From Candidatus Alistipes stercoravium (lineage in GTDB: Bacteria; Bacteroidota; Bacteroidia; Bacteroidales; Rikenellaceae), in NCBI GenBank assembly GCA_019119615.1, contig DWWQ01000020.1, positions 1 to 32,677 on the forward strand: DNA of 32,677 nt, given 5' to 3'. Shown piece by piece: positions 8,687 to 17,955 of the stretch; within the stretch, counting starts at the first letter, position 1; each line of letters begins with the position of its first letter. Both the position numbers and the translations under genes were made by a program. Below the pieces are notes generated by a model. The model was not told the origin of the DNA. It searched no databases and saw nothing but the letters and a program-made list of their open reading frames with translations.

Positions 8687-9124
8687 TCAGTCGTCGAAGT
8701 CGATCAGCCGTCCTTCGAGGTCGAACTTCAGTTCGAAGCCGTTGTCCAGTTCCACCTCGCAGTCGCGGCGGTCGCGTTCGATGCAGATGATGCGGTGTCC
8801 GGCGAACTGCCGGGCCACATAGTCGCGGACGGCTTCCGGGACCAACGCTTCGGGGACAGCGCCGTATTTGCATTCGACCTTCTCCCAGGTGCCCCTCCGG
8901 CCGAATTCGAGTTTCGCGCCATTGACGAGCACCACCTTGTACTCCCTGTCGAGAAACTCCGTCTCCACCTTGGCAAACGAGACCTCCGTATCGGGGAAGT
9001 ACTCCGCAATGAACTGCCGCGACACCTCGGGAAGTTCGGTCTCGGTCAGCGTCTTGCGCCGCTCGCAGGCCCCGAGCCCCGAGAGCAGCAGAACGGCGAG
9101 CGTCAAAAACAGGATTTTCTTCAT
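8687..9124 (-). CDS. PepSY-like (DUF2874-type) lipoprotein
   Basis: This is a lipoprotein of about 145 residues. The signal peptide MKKILFLTLAVLLLSGLGAC ends in a lipobox, and in-frame ATGs at 9133 and 9142 would add only 3-6 residues. The mature part holds two copies of a PepSY-like fold. The first spans about residues 30-80 (VSRQFIAEYFPDTEVSFAKV, then YKVVLVNGAKLEFG). The second spans about 85-145 (PEAVRDYVARQFAGHRIICI, then CEVELDNGFELKFDLEG). This fits the PepSY-like/beta-lactamase-inhibitor-like family common in Bacteroidota. It has its own -7 box at 9167-9174, and a histidine kinase/response regulator pair lies just upstream on the same strand. A role in signal sensing or protease inhibition is inferred only. 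Confidence 0.82.
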   Translation of the reverse strand: MKKILFLTLAVLLLSGLGACERRKTLTETELPEVSRQFIAEYFPDTEVSFAKVETEFLDREYKVVLVNGAKLEFGRRGTWEKVECKYGAVPEALVPEAVRDYVARQFAGHRIICIERDRRDCEVELDNGFELKFDLEGRLIDFDD

Positions 9125-9166
9125 CTTATTCATTGTGTTCATTATTTAACCCGGTTGTTTGCGAAA

Positions 9167-9174
9167 CAAAGATA
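9167..9174 (-). promoter_or_regulatory. -7 box (TATCTTTG) of PepSY-like gene
   Basis: On the minus strand TATCTTTG lies 25-43 nt before the candidate ATGs, inside the short gap after the kinase gene. The PepSY-like gene can therefore be transcribed independently. Confidence 0.6.
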
Positions 9175-9208
9175 TGTCGTGACTTTGAAAGGAATCTGAA
9201 ACGGTCGG

Positions 9209-10498
9209 TCATACCGACGGCGCCGATTCGGGGAAACGGATCCGGAAACAATGCATCCCCTCCTCGAAAAGATACGCCGCCTGCAGGCCATAGAGCCGGC
9301 ATACGGCATCGACAATCGCCAGACCGAGCCCTGTGGAGCCTTCCCGGCGCGCATCGTGGTAGAAACGGTCGAAGATTCGTGAAGCATCGAGGGCCCCGCC
9401 TGCCGCATCATTCGCCACCTCCAGAATCCCCGGAGCGACGCGGACGACGATCCGGCCCCCCGCCCGACCGTGCACGAAGGCGTTCTTCAGCAGGTTGGCG
9501 ACCAGACTTCCGGCCAGCGAGGCGTTCATCCGTACGACGAGCGCTCCCTCGTCGCGGAATGTGCACGTCATGCCGCGGTGGGCGTGGATCTCGCCGAGCT
9601 CCCCGAACGTCGTGCGGACCAGGTCGTTCATCCGGACCGGCTCCGTCTCGGGAAACTGGCCGTTTTCGATCTTTGTGAGCAGCAGCAGCGAGCGGTTCAG
9701 CCGCACGAGGTATCCCAACGTCTGCTGCACCTTGGCAATCTCCCCGAGCTGCCGCTCCGTAAGCGAAGGATCGTCCACCAACAGCTCCAGCCGGTTGCGG
9801 CAGACGGCCAGCGGCGTCTGCATCTCGTGCGAAGCGTTGCCGATAAACTGCTTCTGCCGCTCGAACAGCGACTCGGCCCGGGCGGCATAACGTTGCGCGG
9901 CCTCATTCAGACGGCGGAACTCCTCGACGGTCGTATCGGCGGCCAGCGGCGGATTCTGCGCCCCCACCGTATAGTCGTCGAGCCATCGCAGCAGGGCATA
10001 GAGCGGACGCATCGTACGCCGGAGCACCCAGACCGTAACGACGAGGATCAGCAGCAGCAGAATCGCATAGAGCGCCACGACCCAGCGCAGAAGGGCCTGC
10101 GTAAGCGTCCGCCGGCCGACCGACGGCGTCATCATCGTCAGTTCATGCCAGGCCCCCGCACCGTCGCGGAAAAGGGTCCGGAGCACACGGGCCGGTTCCC
10201 GCGCATCGCGTTCGGATATGTGGATCTTCTCGTCGCTGAAGAGTTCCTTGGGCCGCACGGCCGCATAGCTCTCGGGGATATCGCGCAACAGGTATCCGTT
10301 TGCACCGCTTTCCGCTTCGGGGAGCGGCTGCCCGGCAAGATAACGCGTCAGAATCGTCTCGGCCCGCAGGGCAAGCGAATCGTCCATCTCGGCGTTGATC
10401 CGGTCGTTCATGGCCAGATAGAACAGAACCGCCCACGCTGCCAGCAGCAGCGAGAGCGTCCACACGAGATGCAGCAGAATGCGGCTGACGAGCTTCAT
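9209..10498 (-). CDS. Sensor histidine kinase (OmpR-partner type)
   Basis: This is a 429-residue membrane kinase. It has a transmembrane helix at about 6-29, a periplasmic domain of about 105 residues, a second helix at about 135-159 and a short linker. The HisKA H-box GNASHEMQTP has its phospho-acceptor at His224. In the HATPase domain the N-box NLLKN contains Asn335 and Asn339, and the glycine box is STGLGLAI. The G1 region (EVANDAAGG) is shortened compared with the usual DNGxG. The ATG at 10498 overlaps the stop of the response regulator gene (ATGA), so the pair is translationally coupled. A start further upstream would run inside the regulator gene and is not credible. The signal is unknown. 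Confidence 0.93.
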   Translation of the reverse strand: MKLVSRILLHLVWTLSLLLAAWAVLFYLAMNDRINAEMDDSLALRAETILTRYLAGQPLPEAESGANGYLLRDIPESYAAVRPKELFSDEKIHISERDAREPARVLRTLFRDGAGAWHELTMMTPSVGRRTLTQALLRWVVALYAILLLLILVVTVWVLRRTMRPLYALLRWLDDYTVGAQNPPLAADTTVEEFRRLNEAAQRYAARAESLFERQKQFIGNASHEMQTPLAVCRNRLELLVDDPSLTERQLGEIAKVQQTLGYLVRLNRSLLLLTKIENGQFPETEPVRMNDLVRTTFGELGEIHAHRGMTCTFRDEGALVVRMNASLAGSLVANLLKNAFVHGRAGGRIVVRVAPGILEVANDAAGGALDASRIFDRFYHDARREGSTGLGLAIVDAVCRLYGLQAAYLFEEGMHCFRIRFPESAPSV

Positions 10499-11172
10499 GG
10501 CCGGACGAGTTTGTAGCCGAAACCGTAGACAGCCCGGATCTCGATGTCGGCACCGGCCTGCTCCAGCTTGCGCCGCAGGTTCTTCATCTGCGCGTAGACG
10601 AAGTCGAAATTGTCGGCCTGGTCGATATGGTCGCCCCAGACCCCCTCGGCCAGCGCCGCCTTGTCGATCGTATGGTTCGGACGAGCCATGAAGTAGTGCA
10701 GGATGTCGTACTCCTTGCGCAGCAGCTCCACATCGTTGCCCGCGATCTCGACCCGGCGGCTCTCGGGCCACAGTCGGACGTTTCCCGCTTCGAGGTACCG
10801 GCGTCCCTGCTGCCGGTGGCGCCGCATGACACTGCGGATGCGGGCGCTCAACTCCGCGAGATGGAACGGTTTGGGAAGATAGTCGTCGGCACCGAGCTCC
10901 AGCCCGCCGATCTTGTCGTCGAGCGAATCGCGGGCGGAGATGATGATGACACCGGCCGACGAGGAGCGCCGCTTGAGTTCTTCCAGAAGCCGCAGGCCGC
11001 TGCCGCCGGGCAGCATGATGTCCAGCAGGATGCAGTCGTAATCGTACGCGGCGATCTTGTCGAGCCCCGAGGCGTAGTCCGCGGCCAGCTCGACGACATA
11101 CTGTTCCCGGCGCAGTGTCTGCGCCATGATCTCCCGCAGGGAGGGTTCATCTTCGACGATCAGAATCTTCAT
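10495..11172 (-). CDS. OmpR/PhoB-family response regulator
   Basis: This is a 225-residue DNA-binding regulator. The receiver domain (1-115) contains Glu7/Asp8, the phospho-acceptor Asp51 (CILLDIMLPGGSG) and Lys101 (DYLPKPF). The winged-helix effector domain (about 130-225) contains KEYDILHYFMARP and AVYGFGYKL. The start at 11172 gives the canonical MKILIVEDEP; upstream extension would cross the promoter. It overlaps the kinase gene by 4 nt. Likely targets include the neighbouring PepSY-like gene, but no operator repeat was recognised. Confidence 0.96.
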   Translation of the reverse strand: MKILIVEDEPSLREIMAQTLRREQYVVELAADYASGLDKIAAYDYDCILLDIMLPGGSGLRLLEELKRRSSSAGVIIISARDSLDDKIGGLELGADDYLPKPFHLAELSARIRSVMRRHRQQGRRYLEAGNVRLWPESRRVEIAGNDVELLRKEYDILHYFMARPNHTIDKAALAEGVWGDHIDQADNFDFVYAQMKNLRRKLEQAGADIEIRAVYGFGYKLVRP

Positions 11173-11189
11173 AACATCCGTTTTTCGGA

Positions 11190-11197
11190 CAAAAATA
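11190..11197 (-). promoter_or_regulatory. -7 box (TATTTTTG) of the two-component operon
   Basis: On the minus strand TATTTTTG lies 17 nt before the response regulator ATG. No good -33 TTTG lies at the expected spacing. Confidence 0.55.
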
Positions 11198-11232
11198 GGG
11201 GCCAAATCCGAAAGGAAACCGAAATCCGTACC

Positions 11233-12228
11233 TTACAACTGCCCCGTGCGTTCGAAATAACGCCGCAAGACCAGCAGCGAAAGCAGCTTTTCGCGTCGTG
11301 CGTCGCGGAAGCGGTCGATATAGGCATGGGCATGGGCGATGATCGCCTCGGCCTCCTCGGGATGGGTGTCGTAATAGTGCATGCGCTCCTCCAGATCGGC
11401 ATAGTCCGGCCGGATCTCGACATAGTGGTAATCCGGGCGGAGCGTCCCCTCCATGAACCAGGTCTCATAGGTCGGCCGGGGCATGACGGCCAGCGAATTG
11501 GTGGACATCACCCATTTGAGATTCGTAGCCACGTCGTTGCCCTCGATCGCAAGGATATAGCGGTAGCGCAGGTGATCGTACATCGAAATATGGGGCACCG
11601 TCCACTCGGGCGGCAGCGAAGGGTGGCGGTTCAGAATCCCCGCATCGCAGCACGCCGAGCCATAGTAGCGCTCCATGAAACGGCGTCGCAGAAGGTGGTT
11701 CGGATGGTGGCAGTTGATCGCACTGCGGAAAATGGCCCGCGGCTCCTTGTCGCGAAACGGAATCCCGTCTTTCAGGAAGACGAAGTGGCGGAACTTGTCC
11801 AGATTGAGCAGCACCGAATTGGCATTGTCGCCGGCAATCGGACGGCTCTTGACAATGGAGGGGACCGGCGGGATGTGCGTTACATCACCCGGAATCATGT
11901 TCCACAGCAGGTCGTCGTCGAACCAGCGCGTAAATTCGTAGCTGTCGAAGAAATAGGCCGTCCGCACGCCCCGGCCGAAACGATGGTCGCCGAGCCGGTG
12001 CGCCCCGGAGGGCGGCAGCACCGACCCCTCCGGCAGACGGTTGTAATACGCCGCGCGCCGGAGAATCTCCTCCCGGTCGTCGCGCCGGTCGATCTCGGAA
12101 AGCACCTCATCGAGACGCCGCTGCAACAGCGCATGCGGCACGGCATAGCGCGCGAAGTTCCGGACGAAATAGAAGAACTTGACGGGTTTGTTGTGCAGGA
12201 TGCGGTTCAGTTCGTTCATGGCAGTCAT
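11233..12228 (-). CDS. Glycosyltransferase family 90 (CAP10/LpsA-like)
   Basis: This is a cytoplasmic protein of about 331 residues without signal peptide or membrane helix. The C-terminal half carries the GT90/CAP10 pattern: YILAIEGNDVATNLKWVMST, then NSLAVMPRPTYETWFMEG, then HYVEIRPDYADLEE. Relatives transfer xylose or glucose onto surface polysaccharide, LPS core or capsule. The N-terminal half has the matching SRPIAGDNANSVLLNLDK segment. ATGs at 12228 and 12219 are both possible (MTAMNELN or MNELN); the first lies 14 nt after the -7 box. The gene stands alone between the two-component system and the fabH terminator, not in a polysaccharide locus. Its acceptor cannot be deduced. Confidence 0.85.
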   Translation of the reverse strand: MTAMNELNRILHNKPVKFFYFVRNFARYAVPHALLQRRLDEVLSEIDRRDDREEILRRAAYYNRLPEGSVLPPSGAHRLGDHRFGRGVRTAYFFDSYEFTRWFDDDLLWNMIPGDVTHIPPVPSIVKSRPIAGDNANSVLLNLDKFRHFVFLKDGIPFRDKEPRAIFRSAINCHHPNHLLRRRFMERYYGSACCDAGILNRHPSLPPEWTVPHISMYDHLRYRYILAIEGNDVATNLKWVMSTNSLAVMPRPTYETWFMEGTLRPDYHYVEIRPDYADLEERMHYYDTHPEEAEAIIAHAHAYIDRFRDARREKLLSLLVLRRYFERTGQL

Positions 12229-12242
12229 CTGCGGTCATGCGG

Positions 12243-12250
12243 CAAAGGTA
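12243..12250 (-). promoter_or_regulatory. -7 box (TACCTTTG) of GT90 gene
   Basis: On the minus strand TACCTTTG lies 14 nt before the first ATG. A TTTG at 12266-12269 is only 15 nt away, shorter than the usual 19-20. Confidence 0.6.
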
Positions 12251-12294
12251 GAAATTTTCTGCAGACAAATGCGAACGGCTCCGAGGAATGCCTC

Positions 12295-12333
12295 AAAAAA
12301 AGACGGGAACCACGCTCATGTGCGGTTCCCGTC
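12295..12333 (-). terminator. Terminator of the yceD-rpmF-plsX-fabH operon
   Basis: On the minus strand GACGGGAACC pairs with GGTTCCCGTC (12333-12324 with 12311-12302) and is followed by seven T (12301-12295), 22 nt after the fabH stop. Confidence 0.92.
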
Positions 12334-12354
12334 CGGATCTTGCAGGCAATTCGA

Positions 12355-13362
12355 TCAGGCTTTCTCGCCGTCGTAGGCCCACTTGACGTAGATGGCGCCC
12401 CAAGTGTACCCGCCGCCGAAAGCCGACAGGATCAGGTTGTCGCCCTTGCGGAGCTCCTTCTCGTAATCATAGAGGCACGAGGGGATCGTGGCGGCCGTCG
12501 TGTTGCCGTTGCGGTCGATGTTGATCATGCACTTGTCGGCCGTGATGCCCATACGGCGTGCCGTAGCGTCGATGATGCGCAGGTTCGCCTGGTGCGGAAC
12601 CAGATAGCGGATATCCTCCGACGAGAGCTTGTGGCGCTCCATCATCTCGACCGAGACGTCGGCCATCTTCGACACGGCAGCCTTGAAGACCGCATGTCCG
12701 TCCCAGGTAATCGTATGCCAGTTGTTCTGTACGGTTTCGAGCGATGCCGGATAACGCGATCCGCCCGCCTTCATGTAGAGCTGCAGCTCGCCCGAGCCGT
12801 CCGAACGAAGGATCGAATCGATAACTCCGTAACCCTCCGTATTGGGCTCGAGCAGCACGGCGGCCGCACCGTCGCCGAAGATCGGGCAGGTCGAACGGTC
12901 CGTATAATCGACGATCGACGACATCTTGTCGGCACCGACGACGATGACCTTCTTGCTCGTACCGGCCTCGATGAACTTGGCACCGGTCGTCAGCGCGAAG
13001 AGGAAGCCGCTGCAGGCGGCCGAAACGTCGTATGCAAAGGCGTTCTTGCAGCCGGCCTGGTCGGCGATGAGGTTGCCCGTCGAAGGGAAGAACATGTCGG
13101 GGGTTACCGTCGCGCAGATCACCACGTCGATATCCATCGGATCGACACCCGTCTTGTCAAGCAGGTTGATCACCGCGCGGGCTCCCATATAGGAGGTTCC
13201 CACACCCTCGCCCTTGAGGATATGGCGCGTCTTCACGCCGATATGCGACATGATCCACTCGTCGCTCGTATCGACCATGCGGCTCAATTCTTCGTTGGTC
13301 AGGATGTAGTCGGGAAGGTACTCCCCCACACCCGTGATCGCTGCTGTTATCTTCTTGCTCAT
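12355..13362 (-). CDS. fabH: 3-oxoacyl-ACP synthase III (KAS III)
   Basis: This is a 335-residue thiolase-fold enzyme that condenses an acyl-CoA primer with malonyl-ACP to start type II fatty acid synthesis. The catalytic triad is complete: Cys117 in DVSAACSGF, His257 in VPHQANLR and Asn287 in DRNGNTTAA. The C-terminal [13 protein letters not shown] is typical. Translation starts at 13362 ([11 protein letters not shown]), 26 nt after the plsX stop, and the gene closes the operon just before a strong terminator. Gene order yceD-rpmF-plsX-fabH is widely conserved and couples lipid synthesis to ribosome supply. Confidence 0.97.
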   Translation of the reverse strand: MSKKITAAITGVGEYLPDYILTNEELSRMVDTSDEWIMSHIGVKTRHILKGEGVGTSYMGARAVINLLDKTGVDPMDIDVVICATVTPDMFFPSTGNLIADQAGCKNAFAYDVSAACSGFLFALTTGAKFIEAGTSKKVIVVGADKMSSIVDYTDRSTCPIFGDGAAAVLLEPNTEGYGVIDSILRSDGSGELQLYMKAGGSRYPASLETVQNNWHTITWDGHAVFKAAVSKMADVSVEMMERHKLSSEDIRYLVPHQANLRIIDATARRMGITADKCMINIDRNGNTTAATIPSCLYDYEKELRKGDNLILSAFGGGYTWGAIYVKWAYDGEKA

Positions 13363-13388
13363 TGACTTCTTGTTTACCTGATTTCTCA

Positions 13389-14336
13389 CTAATTTTGGAA
13401 CGCTTGCCGCAGTTTGGCCGTAAGGCCTGCCTTGACAACCTGTTCGGTCGAAAGGATCATGCTCCGGATCGCCTTGGGCGACGAGCATCCATGACCGATG
13501 ACGACGGGCGCATTGACTCCCAGTACGGGGGTGCCGCCCACGTTCTCGTAATTCATGGCATCCCAGAAGGCGTTTCCGCCTCCCAGCGCCTTGTTGATGC
13601 GATAGAGCCCTTCGGCCATCTTCAGCACCGTATTGCCCACGAAGCCGTCGCAGACGATCACGTCGGCGACCTTCCCCGAGAAGATGTGCGAACCCTCGAC
13701 GTTGCCGACGAAATGGATCCGCGGCTCGGCCTTGAGCAGTTCGTGGGTGGCCTTCGTCTGGGCATTGCCCTTGGTCTCCTCCTCTCCGATGTTGAGCACG
13801 GCCACACGGGGTTTCGCGATACCCAGGACGGTTTCGGCATAGATCGACCCGATCACACCGTACTGAGCCAGCACCTCGGGCTTGCAATCCACGTTGAGCC
13901 CCACGTCGAGCAGCAACGCCGGATGCCCCGAGGCAGTAGGTACGAGCGAAGAGATCGTGGGGCGGATCACCCCGTCGATCGGCTTGACGGCATACATCGA
14001 CCCGACCATCATCGCTCCCGTGGAGCCGGCGCTTGCAAAACCGTCGATTCCTCCCCTGGCCAGATAGCCGAAACCGACCGTAATGCTCGAATTGCTCTTG
14101 GTCTGGAAGGCCTTCGCCGGATGGTCGCCCATCTCGATGACCTCGGTCGTCGCCACGATATCGAACCGCTCGGCAGGGCACCCTTCGGATGCCAGGACGG
14201 CACGAATCTGCTGCTCGTCGCCGAACAGCACGATGCGACTCTCCGCCCCGATGGCGTCAAGCGCCATGACGGCACCCTTGACGGCCGCTTCGGGAGCGAA
14301 ATCGCCACCCATGGCATCTACACCTATTTTTAACAT
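13389..14336 (-). CDS. plsX: Phosphate acyltransferase PlsX
   Basis: This is a 315-residue enzyme that makes acyl-phosphate from acyl-ACP for phosphatidic acid synthesis. The N-terminal signature [17 protein letters not shown] is intact and fixes the start at 14336; upstream frame extension lacks family similarity. Further motifs are [40 protein letters not shown] and [16 protein letters not shown]. It lies between rpmF (141 nt upstream) and fabH (26 nt downstream). Confidence 0.97.
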   Translation of the reverse strand: MLKIGVDAMGGDFAPEAAVKGAVMALDAIGAESRIVLFGDEQQIRAVLASEGCPAERFDIVATTEVIEMGDHPAKAFQTKSNSSITVGFGYLARGGIDGFASAGSTGAMMVGSMYAVKPIDGVIRPTISSLVPTASGHPALLLDVGLNVDCKPEVLAQYGVIGSIYAETVLGIAKPRVAVLNIGEEETKGNAQTKATHELLKAEPRIHFVGNVEGSHIFSGKVADVIVCDGFVGNTVLKMAEGLYRINKALGGGNAFWDAMNYENVGGTPVLGVNAPVVIGHGCSSPKAIRSMILSTEQVVKAGLTAKLRQAFQN

Positions 14337-14477
14337 AGTCGTGCGATTTGGTTTGTAAACAGGTCCGCATACCGCACGCATACCGGAATCCGGGTCCCGG
14401 TACCGCCTGTCATACGGTCCTTTTGAAAACGGGGAAGAGGCACTCCGACCGGGAATGCACCCTTCGCGGATGCCGGA

Positions 14478-14663
14478 TTATTCGGCAGCCTTCTTCTCGA
14501 TGGCGAGCTTGCCGCGGTAGAATCCGCACTCGGGGCATACGCGGTGATACAGCACGGCTGCACCGCAGTTCGAACAGGTTACGACCGTCGGAACGACAGC
14601 CTTGTAGTGAGTTCTGCGCTTGTCGCGTCGCGTCGATGAGACTTTGTGTTTAGGATGTGCCAT
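14478..14663 (-). CDS. rpmF: 50S ribosomal protein L32
   Basis: This is a 61-residue basic ribosomal protein: MAHPKHKVSSTRRDKRRTHY, then a zinc ribbon with two Cys pairs (CSNC near residue 30 and CPEC near 43). It lies 37 nt downstream of yceD. The four-cysteine form is the zinc-binding version of L32. Confidence 0.98.
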   Translation of the reverse strand: MAHPKHKVSSTRRDKRRTHYKAVVPTVVTCSNCGAAVLYHRVCPECGFYRGKLAIEKKAAE

Positions 14664-14700
14664 TTTACAATGTAATTATAAGTTTAACGTATTTTCGCGT

Positions 14701-15303
14701 TCAATCTTTCGTTGTTTCCGTCTCCGCAGGCTTCCCGCCGGCAGCCTCCTCCCCGGCCATGCGATCCCGCAGGGCGGCCAGTTTGGCCCACTCGCCTTCG
14801 CGCAGTTCCGTACCGCACGCCTCGGCTTCAGCTTCGATCGAAGAGAACTCCTCGTCCGAAACGATCCGGAAGCGCTTGAGCATGTCGGGGTTGCACTCGC
14901 CTTCGGGATGCACCCGCTGGTAGGGAAGCGACAGGACGATACTCTCGTAGATGTACTGCGTGAGGTCCACCTCCTCCTCGCCGGGAACGAGCCAGAGCTC
15001 TTCGCCGTCGTATTCGTGCTCCTGTTCGGAGAAACGGACCGGCAGCGTACCCTCGAAGTCGATCGGGATGCGGCAATCCTCCAGACAGCGGTCGCAAGCC
15101 ACGACGACATGACCCGTAATCCGGATGCCGAGCATCAGCATCGTCTCGGAACGTTCCATATCGACCGCGACCTCACAGGCGCCGTCCTTGATCTCCGTGC
15201 TTTCGAAGGCTTCGAAAAGCGGTTTCCCGACCTCGAAACGGAATTCGTGATGCCCGTTTTTAAGCCCTCTGAAGGCAATGGAATATCGTTGAGCCACCTC
15301 CAT
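14701..15303 (-). CDS. yceD: YceD/DUF177 family protein
   Basis: This is a 200-residue protein of the YceD (DUF177) family that nearly always precedes rpmF; a role linked to 23S rRNA or ribosome assembly is suspected. The central motif VACDRCLEDCRIPIDF gives a C-x2-C-x3-C cluster near residues 89-96. It is followed by the acidic EEELWLVPG-EEVDLTQYIYESI segment that is typical of the family. The tail (about 160-200) is charged and low in complexity. It is the first gene of the lipid operon, 18 nt after the -7 box of an exact consensus promoter. Confidence 0.9.
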   Translation of the reverse strand: MEVAQRYSIAFRGLKNGHHEFRFEVGKPLFEAFESTEIKDGACEVAVDMERSETMLMLGIRITGHVVVACDRCLEDCRIPIDFEGTLPVRFSEQEHEYDGEELWLVPGEEEVDLTQYIYESIVLSLPYQRVHPEGECNPDMLKRFRIVSDEEFSSIEAEAEACGTELREGEWAKLAALRDRMAGEEAAGGKPAETETTKD

Positions 15304-15321
15304 TTATACGCATTTAGTGCG

Positions 15322-15352
15322 CAAAGTTACTAAAAAATAGAATAACTGCAAA
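15322..15352 (-). promoter_or_regulatory. Consensus promoter of the yceD-rpmF-plsX-fabH operon
   Basis: On the minus strand TTTG (15352-15349), a 19-nt spacer and TAACTTTG (15329-15322) form an exact match to the Bacteroidota -33/-7 consensus. Confidence 0.88.
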
Positions 15353-15399
15353 GAAAACGACGAGTTTTAGCACCTGCGGCGCATCCCCGGGTTTCCGGA

Positions 15400-15431
15400 T
15401 TTGGCATTGACGGCAGGTTGTATTATCTTTG
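15400..15431 (+). promoter_or_regulatory. Promoter of the 135-residue unknown gene, apparently leaderless
   Basis: TTTG at 15400-15403, a 20-nt spacer and TATCTTTG at 15424-15431. The ATG at 15438 is only 6 nt past the box, so the transcript should begin within a few nt of the start codon. Confidence 0.75.
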
Positions 15432-15437
15432 TATGAT

Positions 15438-15845
15438 ATGACAGCGAACAAAGGATACACGATCGAAGTTTCGAGCCGCTACGGAGAGTGGTGGCGCTAC
15501 AACGTCGAGTTGATGTGCGGGTGTTTCGATGCCGCGGAGCAACGCACCGGCTTCGCCTCGGCCGCCTCGGAGGTTGCCGACGTAGGTGCGAACCTTACGG
15601 AGCGGCCCGCGGATATCTCCCCGGCCCGCACCGTGAAGCTCACCACCGAACCGTGCGACCACCTCGTGCTTTACATCTACGTCATTCCCCACACGCTGCC
15701 CCGAGGCAACGACATCGACGCCACGGCCCCTTTCGAGATCGAGATCCGCATCGCCTGCGACGGACGGCGCATCCTCACGGAAAAGCGCCGGATCAACCAG
15801 TGGTCCGGGGCCTCGATCGAGATGCGCGTGGCGCACGGCGAATAG
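15438..15845 (+). CDS. Conserved-looking small protein of unknown function
   Basis: This is a 135-residue predicted cytoplasmic protein with no signal peptide or membrane helix. I do not recognise the family. Visible features are an N-terminal beta segment (KGYTIEVSSRYGEWWRYNVELMCGCF) and a central CDHLVLYIYVIPHTLPRGNDI strand pair. A C-terminal beta-rich half (FEIEIRIACDGRRILTEKRRINQWSGASIEMR) suggests a small all-beta fold such as a C2-like or immunoglobulin sandwich. It has three or four Cys. The upstream TTG in frame lies inside the -7 box, so ATG 15438 is preferred. It is monocistronic and converges with gap. Confidence 0.75.
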   Translation: MTANKGYTIEVSSRYGEWWRYNVELMCGCFDAAEQRTGFASAASEVADVGANLTERPADISPARTVKLTTEPCDHLVLYIYVIPHTLPRGNDIDATAPFEIEIRIACDGRRILTEKRRINQWSGASIEMRVAHGE

Positions 15846-15890
15846 CGGACCGGATCTCCGGCCGCACGACACAGCAGCCGTATCGTCTTC

Positions 15891-15928
15891 AAAAACAAAA
15901 AAGAAAGGATCCTTCGCAGGATCCTTTC
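15891..15928 (-). terminator. Terminator of gap
   Basis: On the minus strand GAAAGGATCC pairs with GGATCCTTTC across a six-base loop and is followed by six T (15902-15897), 22 nt after the gap stop. The convergent 135-residue gene may also stop at this hairpin. Confidence 0.9.
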
Positions 15929-15950
15929 TTCGTTATCGCGTGATGGACGA

Positions 15951-16985
<1,035 letters not shown>

Positions 16986-17018
16986 TTAATAAAAAAACTC
17001 TCTTCGTTTTTTCCAGCG

Positions 17019-17050
17019 CAAAAGTACACACTTTCTATATTTTACGCAAA
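17019..17050 (-). promoter_or_regulatory. Consensus promoter of gap
   Basis: On the minus strand TTTG (17050-17047), a 20-nt spacer and TACTTTTG (17026-17019). The AT-rich surroundings stand out from the GC-rich genome, as expected for a strong promoter. Confidence 0.85.
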
Positions 17051-17199
17051 TAAAAATTCAAATATTTTCAGTCCCCGAAAGCCGCATCACGGCCCGGAGG
17101 GCCCGCATCCCGCAACCGCAGGGCAGAAAGCCCGCCGCCGCGCCGCATGACCGGGCCTCCGCAGACGCAACAAGCGGTATATCGGGGCATTACGCCGTC

Positions 17200-17955
17200 C
17201 TACCGCGAAACGGCCTTGGCCCGCTTGGCCATCGCCGAGGCGAAGACGAAGTCGTTGAGTTCGGGGTTGTCGGCATGGAGGATCTCCTCCTTGGTGCCCT
17301 CCCACCACTTGCGGCCCTCGTGGATGTAGACGATCTTCTCGCCGATCTCCATCACCGAGTTCATGTCGTGCGTATTGACGATCGTCGTGATGCCGTACTC
17401 CTGGGTGATCTCGTGGATCAGGTTGTCGATGACGATCGAGGTCTGCGGGTCGAGGCCCGAGTTGGGCTCATCGCAAAACAGGTAGCGCGGATTCATCACG
17501 ATGGCCCGGGCAATGGCCACACGCTTGATCATGCCGCCCGACAGCTCGGCCGGATAGAGGTGGTTGGCATTCTCGAGCCGCACGCGCTGCAGGCAGAAAT
17601 CGACGCGCTCCATCTTCTCCCGCTCGCTCTGTTCGGTAAAGAGATCCAGCGGCAGCTTGACATTTTCCTCGACGGTCGAAGAGTCGAGCAGCGCCCCGCC
17701 CTGGAAGATCATGCCGATGTCGCGGCGGATCGACTTGCGTTCGCGGAACCCCAGCGCCGTGAAGTTCACGTCGTCGTACCAGACGCTGCCCGCGTCGGGT
17801 TCGTGCAGACCCACGAGGGTCTTCAGCAGCACGGTCTTTCCCGAGCCGCTGCGGCCGATGATCAGGTTCGTCTTGCCGGTCTCGAACTCGATGCTGATGT
17901 CGTCGAGCACGCGGCGCCCGTCGAACGATTTGACGATATGTTCGATCCGTATCAT
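17200..17955 (-). CDS. mlaF: ABC transporter ATPase, MlaF-type
   Basis: This is a 251-residue ATPase of the Mla/Mce lipid-trafficking transporters, which move phospholipids between the two membranes. Walker A GRSGSGKT is at 34-41, the Q-loop at FQGGALLDSSTV (Gln85), the signature LSGGM at 138-142, Walker B YLFCDEP at 158-164 with Glu163, and the switch His follows in NTHD. The FQGGALLDSSTVEENV stretch is characteristic of MlaF. The start overlaps the stop of mlaE by 4 nt. No mlaD (MCE domain) gene follows; the next 150 nt carry no gene before the gap promoter. Confidence 0.94.
   Translation of the reverse strand: MIRIEHIVKSFDGRRVLDDISIEFETGKTNLIIGRSGSGKTVLLKTLVGLHEPDAGSVWYDDVNFTALGFRERKSIRRDIGMIFQGGALLDSSTVEENVKLPLDLFTEQSEREKMERVDFCLQRVRLENANHLYPAELSGGMIKRVAIARAIVMNPRYLFCDEPNSGLDPQTSIVIDNLIHEITQEYGITTIVNTHDMNSVMEIGEKIVYIHEGRKWWEGTKEEILHADNPELNDFVFASAMAKRAKAVSR

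Noticed and set aside
9209..10771. Longer histidine kinase start giving 520 residues
   Set aside because: The extra N-terminus would be translated from inside the response regulator gene; the ATGA overlap at 10495-10498 and the membrane helix after it fix the start.
10627..13365. A 912-codon open frame on the + strand across the regulator, GT90 and fabH genes
   Set aside because: It runs antisense through five well-supported minus-strand genes, promoters and a terminator. Its translation has no domain logic; long antisense frames are expected in GC-rich DNA with biased codons.
14337..14477. Possible gene or regulatory RNA in the 141-nt rpmF-plsX gap
   Set aside because: There is no -7 box, no reading frame with family features and no clear hairpin with T-tract. 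It looks like an operon spacer.
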